NCBI GenBank assembly: GCA_035938215.1
Contig: DASZHC010000243.1
Coordinates: forward strand, 1 to 19,771
Direction of reading: 5' to 3'
From: DASZHC01 sp035938215
GTDB taxonomy: Bacteria > Verrucomicrobiota > Verrucomicrobiia > Chthoniobacterales > JAFAMB01
Length of the DNA: 19,771 bases
Part shown: one piece after another, positions 14,334-19,771 of the stretch
How the letters are laid out: each line of letters opens with the position of its first letter
Position numbering within the stretch: the stretch's first letter is position 1
Position numbers and translations under genes: made by a program
Notes under the pieces: model-generated
Database searches by the model: none
The model's input: the letters and a program-made list of their open reading frames with translations, nothing else
Told to the model about the DNA's origin: nothing

Positions 14334-15092
14334 ATGGTCACTTTGTTAGCCAATTTTGCTCCCCTGTTTGCCGCGGAGGCCGTCACCGCAGGCGGCCGCG
14401 TTGTCCCTGATTGGGCCAAGGGGAACGCGATCTTTGAGTACTTTTTTAGAGGCGGCATCATCATGTACCCTATGGCAGCGGTCCTGGTTATTGCGATTGC
14501 TGTCATTCTGGAGCGGTTGTTTTGGTGGGTTGTTCAGACTTCTCGGCGGGATCCGGCCAAATTGGATAAGGTTTACGCTGCGCTCGAGCAAGGGAATGTG
14601 CCCGCCGCGATCAGTATCGCCCGAGCGTCCAAGGATCCGCTGGTTCGCACCGTTTGGCACGGGTTGAACCATGTGCACGCCTCTGTTGAAGGAGCCTTGC
14701 AAGTCGCTTCGGGCGTGGAAATTCAGAGAGCCGGCCGATTCATGTCGATTATGGATACAACAATTACTCTTGCTCCATTACTTGGGTTGCTTGGCACTGT
14801 AACCGGTATCATGGGCTCATTTAACTTTGTCGGTAATGCTGATTTAGCACCGACAAAGGTCAGCGGAGGCATCGCGGAAGCCCTTATTGCGACGGCGTGC
14901 GGCCTCGGTATCGCGATTTTCACTCTGATTTTTTTTAACTTTTTCAACGCGCGAGTAGCGCGGCTTCAGTTTGAGCTCGAGTCAACGTGCAATAACGTCA
15001 TCCTGATGCTCAACTCCCTGAGGAGCAGAAATAACCTCGTTACCGAACAAGATGCACGGCAGCAGTCACAGCAATTCGCCGGTTCCAATTAA
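14334..15092 (+). CDS. exbB: MotA/TolQ/ExbB proton channel family protein
   Basis: 252 residues with three membrane segments: about 40-62 (GGIIMYPMAAVLVIAIAVILE), about 141-165 (TITLAPLLGLLGTVTGIMGSF, the most conserved ExbB/TolQ segment) and about 180-206 (GIAEALIATACGLGIAIFTLIFFNFF). The cytoplasmic loop lies between segments 1 and 2. A hydrophobic N-terminal leader (LLANFAPLFAAEAV) may be a signal or extra segment. The protein forms the pentameric proton channel that, with ExbD, energises TonB. exbD overlaps its 3' end by 41 bases and tonB follows, which favours ExbB over TolQ. There is no clear ribosome-binding site; ATG 14334 is the first in-frame start. Confidence 0.93.
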   Translation: MVTLLANFAPLFAAEAVTAGGRVVPDWAKGNAIFEYFFRGGIIMYPMAAVLVIAIAVILERLFWWVVQTSRRDPAKLDKVYAALEQGNVPAAISIARASKDPLVRTVWHGLNHVHASVEGALQVASGVEIQRAGRFMSIMDTTITLAPLLGLLGTVTGIMGSFNFVGNADLAPTKVSGGIAEALIATACGLGIAIFTLIFFNFFNARVARLQFELESTCNNVILMLNSLRSRNNLVTEQDARQQSQQFAGSN

Positions 15093-15564
15093 GAAGGCGC
15101 GGATTGAGATCATCCCGCTGATCGACATCATGTTTTTCTTGCTGGCATCATTCATGCTAGTCAGTTTGACAATGATCAACATGAAGGGGATTGACGTCAA
15201 TCTCCCGACGGCGACCAGCGCTCAGCCGAATAGTAAGCCCGACTTCACAATGGTTAGTATCGATGCGCTAATGGACATCTATTTCGAAAAAGAAAAAGTC
15301 CCGAAAGACGATGTTTTGCCCAGATTCCAGGCGTTATACGAAAAGAATCATGACGTCCGTATTTTCATACGGGCCGATAAAGACGCGACTTACGAGACGG
15401 TCGTTTACGTTCTGGACAAGGCGCGCACCGCTGGAATTCAGAAGGTTGGATTAGAAATCAAGGCGTACGAAAGAGCCGCCATGCCCACAAATCCGCCGGC
15501 GGCGCAGTCTACGCCGGGAGCACAAGACGCATCCGCGCCACCGCCTGCACCTGCGTCGCATTAA
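15052..15564 (+). CDS. exbD: ExbD/TolR family biopolymer transport protein
   Basis: 170 residues. After a short cytoplasmic N-terminus comes the single membrane helix IEIIPLIDIMFFLLASFMLVSL, whose Asp25 is the conserved proton-relay residue of the family. A periplasmic domain follows (FTMVSIDALMDIYFEKEKV, then VRIFIRADKDATYETVVYVLDKARTAGIQKVGL, the typical ExbD/TolR fold). The last 25 or so residues are a Pro/Ala/Ser-rich tail (NPPAAQSTPGAQDASAPPPA), longer than in E. coli ExbD (141 residues). The start at ATG 15052 lies within the exbB 3' end, a 41-base overlap, so translation is probably coupled. It works with ExbB in the inner membrane to power TonB. Confidence 0.93.
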   Translation: MHGSSHSNSPVPIKKARIEIIPLIDIMFFLLASFMLVSLTMINMKGIDVNLPTATSAQPNSKPDFTMVSIDALMDIYFEKEKVPKDDVLPRFQALYEKNHDVRIFIRADKDATYETVVYVLDKARTAGIQKVGLEIKAYERAAMPTNPPAAQSTPGAQDASAPPPAPASH

Positions 15565-15576
15565 TGAGCGATCAGC

Positions 15577-15662
15577 TAGCGAAGCCGCCCCTCAGGCCGG
15601 CGAGAGATCGGGTATCAAGGTCGCGTTGGGAGCAGCGCCGATTGGACGAAGCGGCCTCGCTA
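15577..15662. repeat. REP-like extragenic inverted repeat (copy 2 of the dispersed repeat)
   Basis: TAGCGAAGCCGCCCC (15577-15591) and GAAGCGGCCTCGCTA (15648-15662) are inverted copies matching at 12 of 15 positions, enclosing about 56 bases. The right half (15625-15661) is also found at 146-182 with 31 of 37 identities. The element lies just after exbD, between it and tonB. Confidence 0.65.
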
Positions 15663-15664
15663 TA

Positions 15665-15753
15665 GAATCCTTGAAAAGCAAGGCACCTGATGATTGGTAC
15701 AGGACACGAAAAAACTTGACTCATCTGCAACCAGTTTTGCTTTTCAAGGATTC
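15665..15753. repeat. Perfect 17-bp inverted repeat directly before the tonB ribosome-binding site
   Basis: GAATCCTTGAAAAGCAA (15665-15681) and TTGCTTTTCAAGGATTC (15737-15753) are exact complements separated by 55 bases. The right arm ends two bases before the AGGAGG of tonB. The loop contains CTTGACTC, a possible -35 box. It may be a regulatory RNA stem, a processing or attenuation structure, or a small insertion. Confidence 0.75.
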
Positions 15754-15754
15754 C

Positions 15755-15760
15755 AGGAGG
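15755..15760 (+). promoter_or_regulatory. Ribosome-binding site of tonB
   Basis: AGGAGG lies seven bases before ATG 15768, a canonical site that fixes the start. It directly abuts the 17-bp inverted repeat. Confidence 0.8.
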
Positions 15761-15767
15761 GCTGCTT

Positions 15768-16514
15768 ATGACCGAGAATGACTTAAGAAAGTCGTTTCGA
15801 TCGAGAGGCGGAGCGCCATTCATAATTTTCCTGTTGATTTCGCTGATTCTCAACGGACTGGGTGCTGTCAGCGGTTGGTGGTTGAAGTTTCCCGAGCCTC
15901 CGTCTTTCCAGGATGATTCGATACAGCTGACGGAACTGGATACAAACGACGTCGAAAAGCTCGGCGATCCGGAGGCACCAGAGGAACAGCCGATACCGCC
16001 CGAACCTGAACCTACTCCGCCTCCGCCGGAGCCGGAACCGACACCGCCCCCTTTAGATCAGCCGCCGGAATTCGAGGTACCTGAACCGACACCAACTCCG
16101 GCTCCAACTGCGGTCAGCACGCCCATACCGCGTCCGACGCCGAAGCCGCAGCCTACAGCACCCATGCAGGTGCAACAGACGAAACCTGCCGTGGCACCCA
16201 CTGCCGCGCCCGGATTGGTAAAAGGAAGTAAGACGGGGGCGCCTAATGGCACAGGCAATGGCGGACCTCGTTCGGGCACACTGATCCGTAGTCCGCGACC
16301 CAGCTATCCGCCGCAGGCGCTGGAAATGCACATCACGGGCGAGGTTCGTGTTGCATTTACGGTTCAGAACGGAAATATCGTCGACGCGCGGGCGATATCC
16401 GGTCCTCCGATGCTTTCGAGCTATGTGATACGATTCTGCAGGGAAAACTGGAAATTTTCCTCGAATTCCAACGGCACTTACACGTTGCCGGTTAGCTTCC
16501 AGTTGGCACACTAG
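15768..16514 (+). CDS. tonB: TonB family energy transducer
   Basis: 248 residues, close to E. coli TonB (239). A short basic cytoplasmic N-terminus (MTENDLRKSFRSRGG) precedes one membrane helix (about 17-38, FIIFLLISLILNGLGAVSGWW). A long Pro/Glu-rich periplasmic spacer with repeated PEPEPTPPPP and PTPTPAPT units (about 70-140) follows, with a Gly/Ser linker. The C-terminal TonB domain (about 175-248) has RPSYPPQALEMHITGEVRVAF and FTVQNGNIVDARAISGPP. TonB carries proton-motive energy from ExbB-ExbD across the periplasm to outer-membrane receptors, and one receptor gene follows 355 bases downstream. It is separated from exbD by about 200 bases containing two inverted repeats, so it may be transcribed partly on its own. 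Confidence 0.92.
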   Translation: MTENDLRKSFRSRGGAPFIIFLLISLILNGLGAVSGWWLKFPEPPSFQDDSIQLTELDTNDVEKLGDPEAPEEQPIPPEPEPTPPPPEPEPTPPPLDQPPEFEVPEPTPTPAPTAVSTPIPRPTPKPQPTAPMQVQQTKPAVAPTAAPGLVKGSKTGAPNGTGNGGPRSGTLIRSPRPSYPPQALEMHITGEVRVAFTVQNGNIVDARAISGPPMLSSYVIRFCRENWKFSSNSNGTYTLPVSFQLAH

Positions 16515-16869
16515 CGCACTTGTGCTCTGTCGAATTCCTGTCTTTCAATACGGATGGGAGGCGACCGAGCCTACTTCACGGCGAGAAGGCGCACGCTTAA
16601 GTCCGGAATCTGCCCTACCGAGAGCGATCGATCGGCGGCTGATGCCCGTTTGTGCAATAAGAAGAAGGCGGCTCCGGAGAAGAAACACAGACGTGTTACC
16701 CGGTTTATAAAAAAGATGGGACCGGACAACTGAAATCTGAAATTGTTCAATAAAATGAGTTTCCCTTGACCAAAATTAATAAAGACGCTAACGCATCGCC
16801 TTAGATTTCAGTGCAAGACGTGCAAAAAGCGCGGAGTAAACTAGGAATCCGGCTTCGCCGAGGAGTAAA
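16515..16869. other. Gene-free stretch before the TonB-dependent receptor
   Basis: The only frame (16522-16710) has no protein-like features. Seen: a 9-bp perfect inverted pair CTGAAATCT (16730-16738) and AGATTTCAG (16803-16811), flanking an AT-rich segment that probably contains the receptor promoter; TTGACC at 16766-16771 with a weak TAACGC at 16789-16794 (17-base spacing); and a small CGGC-TTC-GCCG hairpin directly before the ribosome-binding site. I looked for a cobalamin riboswitch box and a clear Fur box and saw neither. Confidence 0.5.
16861..16865 (+). promoter_or_regulatory. Ribosome-binding site of the TonB-dependent receptor
   Basis: AGGAG lies four bases before ATG 16870, preceded by a small hairpin (CGGCTTCGCCG). 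It fixes the start of the receptor, which begins with a signal peptide. Confidence 0.7.
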
Positions 16870-19771
16870 ATGAGAAGAAAACTCAACAATCGATTGCTCA
16901 CCGCTTTAGCATCTGTTCTGATAGCAATTGTATACGCTCCGGCGGGAGTAAAATCTCAACAAGCAGCTGCGACGCAGAGCCCTGCTGTCACTGAGTCCGC
17001 AGCGACGCAATCGCCGTCAAGCGGTGGAGAACTGCAAAAGATCACGGTGACAGGCTATATCATTCCGCGCATCGGAGATGGCCCGCAGCCGGTAACGACG
17101 CTCGATCAGGACTTTATTTCGAAGCAGGCGGACCAGACCGTCGGTGATGTCATTCAGAGATTTCCGGAGAACCTCGGCGGATTAAACCCGATCAGCTCAG
17201 CGGGCCTCAGTCCTTCTCCGGGCTCGACTGCGGCTCGGTTGAAGGGACTCCCGTTTAATGCGACGCTAACCCTTGTCGACGGGATTCGGTTTCCGGCCTA
17301 CCCTTTTCCAATTAACACGACGACGGGCGGGCCTATAAGCTTCGTGGATCTAAATTCTATCCCGCTGGCTGCGATCGATCGAATTGAAATTTTAAAGGAC
17401 GGTGGGAGTGCGACCTATGGAGCGGATGCGGTCGCAGGGGTAATCAATTTAATCCTCAAAAAAAATTATCAAGGAACCGATCTCAATTACTACTATGGCA
17501 TTACCCAGCGCGGTGATTACGAGGTTAACCACGCGGAATTTACGAGCGGGATAGATCACAATTTTAGCGAAACCTCGAAGGTAAGCATCGTTACTAGCTT
17601 CGATTTTTACAGTCAATCGCCGATTATGGCCAGCGACCGCGCCTATTCGGCATTCCTGCAGCATAGCAGGTATAGCCCGAAATATCCCGATCAGCCGAAT
17701 TTCTGGTCGCCTCAGGGCGTATTTACTGACGCTGCGGGGAATTTTTACGCGATGAAGCCTGGTACGGCGGGTTCGAACATTACGGCGGCCGATTTTGACA
17801 TCAACGGAAGCATCCCTTTGAACTTTGATACCAAGTTTAAAGAAATCGTGCCCCGGGAAACCAGGTATGGTGGTTTTGTTCGTATGGATTATGACGCTAC
17901 ACCGTGGCTCAGAATCTATGATTCCTTCGTTATTCAGCGGAATGAAGAGTCTACAGTAACACCGAACCAAGGCTATGGCGGGGACATCACGGTTCCCGCA
18001 AACAATCCGTTTAATCCATTCGGTGTGACACTGACACAGGCAGGATTCCCGGTTAACGCGTTGTACGAGCTCGGTCCCTGGACGACTGATACGACGGTGA
18101 GGACGCTTCGCAACACGGCTGGACTGACGTTTCAGCTTCCGCATGATTGGCTTTTGGATGCCAGTTTCACTTACGGTGAGTCCGACGGGACAGAAGTGGG
18201 GGATAACGCCGTCAATACTATTAAGTTGCAGGAGGCCCTGAACGGCACGCTTCCGGGTTTCGAAGGTCAGTTCTTCAACCCGTTCACTGATCAGTCGATA
18301 GACAGCCCAAATAAGCAGTTTCATGATGCAATCCGGACCCAGCAAATTTTGGATAGCCGGACCGATCTTGTGGACTGGATATTGAAAGCCGGAGGAACGG
18401 TGTGGGAGTTACCCTCGGGCGTTCTTACTGCCGCCGGCGGTCTGGAGTATCGGAGCGAAAGCTTAATCCAAGTCAATGACAACAACAGCCGCAATGGCGT
18501 TGTTGAGAACGGCAATTTCCTTGGCAAACAGGTCAGCGGACGCCGTTATATTAAAAGTGCCTACGGAGAAGCGACACTGCCGATATTGGGTGGCAAATGG
18601 TCTTGGCCAGGTGCGCGACTCCTGGAAGTTGTTTTCTCGGAACGCCTTGATGACTATTCCGATTTCGGCGACGCCGCGAAGCCTAAAGTTGCAGTCCGTT
18701 ATAAGCCGTTCGATGATCTGACCTTGCGAGGAACTTATGCTGAAGGATTTATTGCGCCCTCATTGAGCGAGTTGTTCGGTACCTCCATTCAATCGATCGC
18801 CAGCATTAATGACCCTGTCCTTGGAACTTCTTATCAAACGCTATTGACGACCGTTGCAAATGCGCAATTGAAACCGGAAAGCTCCTACGGGTACTATTTG
18901 GGCGCGGTCTGGACCCCGGGCTCTATTGACCCTGAGCACAGCTGGTGGGGATGGGCGAAAGGGTTTACGGCCTACGTTGATTGGTATCAGGTCGAAATAC
19001 GGAATCTGGTGGGCCAAATTTCCGCACAACAGGTAGTCGACAATCCAAGTGCTTTTCCTGGCGGCATTACGCGCGGTGCCAGCGGCGAAATAGTGAACAT
19101 CATTGCGCCGTTTGCGAACGTCGGAACGCAGGTGGTCGACGGCGTCGATTTCGGAGTGAGCTATGTCACCAAGGAATACCCGTGGGGAAAACTAGATCTT
19201 GAGGCGAACGCTACCTACATTTATAATTTCAAGCTCCAGCAAATTATAGGCGCAAAACCTGATGGCTCAGCGAAATTCGCTGTCTTCGACGAGTTGGATT
19301 CCTTCGGCACTCCTGATTTCAAAGCAATTGCCAGCCTATTCTATTCGAAGCAATTGTTTGGAATCGATACCTTCCGCACCGGTTTGACTTTGAACTACAT
19401 TGATTCCGAGCACGATATTCACGATAACTTCAAAGGAACTGATGGTCTGGCAACGCTGGATGCCCCACATTATGTGCATCTGATCGGAAGCTTTACCACG
19501 CTTGATTGGCAAATTTCCTATACGCTAGGAGAAGCGGCGGCGCCGGTGTCCGAAACGCCCCCGCCCGGGTATTCAAAGGATGGTAAGCGGATTCTGGGTG
19601 AACAAGCAATTTCACCGAAAGCGGAAGGGTCCAGCAGGGGAATTCGCAAGTGGCTTGCCAATACGACTCTCACTTTCGGAATCAACAATATTGGCGACGT
19701 TAAACCTCCCTATTCCGCGGACTGGTTTCAAGGCTTTGATACCGGGAACGCTGTGCCTTACGGCCGCCAAT
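16870..19771 (+). CDS. TonB-dependent outer-membrane receptor (3' end beyond window)
   Basis: The frame from ATG 16870 has no stop to the window edge: 967 codons, checked codon by codon. A signal peptide (MRRKLNNRLLTALASVLIAI, then VYAPAGVKS) precedes a short linker and the plug domain, from ITVTGYIIPRIGDGPQPVTT (residue 58 on) through VGDVIQRFPENLGG, LVDGIRFPAYPF and IEILKDGGSATYGADAVAGV. The rest is the 22-strand barrel, with strand-like alternation and aromatic girdles, and late strands such as TTLTFGINNIGDVKPPY. The last residues (GFDTGNAVPYGRQ) match the stretch normally 10-15 residues before the terminal aromatic of such barrels, so nearly the whole gene is present. It imports a bulky ligand with energy from TonB. 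The nearby Fur/Suf genes make an iron chelate plausible, but the ligand is unknown. No N-terminal signalling or carboxypeptidase-like extension is seen. Confidence 0.92.
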   Translation, partial: MRRKLNNRLLTALASVLIAIVYAPAGVKSQQAAATQSPAVTESAATQSPSSGGELQKITVTGYIIPRIGDGPQPVTTLDQDFISKQADQTVGDVIQRFPENLGGLNPISSAGLSPSPGSTAARLKGLPFNATLTLVDGIRFPAYPFPINTTTGGPISFVDLNSIPLAAIDRIEILKDGGSATYGADAVAGVINLILKKNYQGTDLNYYYGITQRGDYEVNHAEFTSGIDHNFSETSKVSIVTSFDFYSQSPIMASDRAYSAFLQHSRYSPKYPDQPNFWSPQGVFTDAAGNFYAMKPGTAGSNITAADFDINGSIPLNFDTKFKEIVPRETRYGGFVRMDYDATPWLRIYDSFVIQRNEESTVTPNQGYGGDITVPANNPFNPFGVTLTQAGFPVNALYELGPWTTDTTVRTLRNTAGLTFQLPHDWLLDASFTYGESDGTEVGDNAVNTIKLQEALNGTLPGFEGQFFNPFTDQSIDSPNKQFHDAIRTQQILDSRTDLVDWILKAGGTVWELPSGVLTAAGGLEYRSESLIQVNDNNSRNGVVENGNFLGKQVSGRRYIKSAYGEATLPILGGKWSWPGARLLEVVFSERLDDYSDFGDAAKPKVAVRYKPFDDLTLRGTYAEGFIAPSLSELFGTSIQSIASINDPVLGTSYQTLLTTVANAQLKPESSYGYYLGAVWTPGSIDPEHSWWGWAKGFTAYVDWYQVEIRNLVGQISAQQVVDNPSAFPGGITRGASGEIVNIIAPFANVGTQVVDGVDFGVSYVTKEYPWGKLDLEANATYIYNFKLQQIIGAKPDGSAKFAVFDELDSFGTPDFKAIASLFYSKQLFGIDTFRTGLTLNYIDSEHDIHDNFKGTDGLATLDAPHYVHLIGSFTTLDWQISYTLGEAAAPVSETPPPGYSKDGKRILGEQAISPKAEGSSRGIRKWLANTTLTFGINNIGDVKPPYSADWFQGFDTGNAVPYGRQ

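Noticed and set aside
16522..16710. 62-codon frame after tonB
   Set aside because: Arg-rich composition, no ribosome-binding site, no domain; typical of a GC-rich spacer.
16515..16869. Cobalamin or other riboswitch before the receptor
   Set aside because: I looked for the conserved B12-box type and other known core motifs and saw none that are convincing.
17449..18345. 298-codon minus-strand frame
   Set aside because: It lies wholly inside the TonB-dependent receptor, whose frame is continuous and has clear plug and barrel features; the reverse frame is a shadow.
1..19771. CRISPR array, tRNA or rRNA genes, prophage or defence genes
   Set aside because: No regularly spaced repeats, no clover-leaf or rRNA-like sequence and no phage or defence proteins were seen on either strand.

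Overview
The window looks like a chromosomal stretch from a Gram-negative bacterium with an outer membrane (ExbB/ExbD/TonB, a TonB-dependent receptor, a small lipoprotein). Gene content and style (SufC-SufB-SufD in that order behind a Fur-type regulator, a DagK-type kinase, an Aas-type acyltransferase/ligase fusion, many small GC-rich inverted repeats between genes) fit a soil Verrucomicrobiota lineage such as Chthoniobacterales. This is inference from gene content; there is no rRNA or tRNA gene to prove it.

Layout. 1-1984: the 3' tail of an unrecognised gene (possibly a transposase), then on the minus strand a decayed gene for a secreted six-hairpin glycosidase (glycogen-debranching-like) with a signal peptide, a frameshift and an in-frame TGA. 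2192-3304 (minus): a LacI-family regulator. Three similar CG-centred palindromes lie upstream of the glycosidase and of the regulator, so the two probably formed a small sugar-utilisation regulon whose enzyme gene has since been lost. 3687-5933 (minus): a two-domain phospholipid acyltransferase/AMP-ligase (Aas type). 5934-6544: a gene-free stretch with two mobile-type inverted-repeat elements. 6545-9082 (plus): mutS. 9158-9358: a small lipoprotein. 9403-9807: a DagK-type lipid kinase. 9928-14006: fur-like regulator, sufC, sufB and sufD, an iron-sulphur cluster assembly operon without a cysteine desulphurase. 14334-16514: exbB, exbD and tonB. 16870 to the right edge: a TonB-dependent receptor that is open to the window end and probably lacks only its last few residues.

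How the genes work together. The right half is an iron-related block: a Fur-family sensor leads the Fe-S scaffold genes (SufBCD), followed by the energy-transducing complex for outer-membrane transport (ExbB-ExbD-TonB) and a receptor it would energise. The receptor's ligand cannot be read from the sequence. The left half is accessory and decaying. The mutS-lipoprotein-dagK segment is ordinary housekeeping.

I found no CRISPR array, prophage, toxin-antitoxin pair, secondary-metabolite cluster or convincing new multi-gene system. The most interesting signals are small: the LacI operator set, the pseudogene, the family of extragenic inverted repeats, a dispersed repeat that supplies the start codon of the acyltransferase gene, and a perfect 17-bp inverted repeat directly before the tonB ribosome-binding site.
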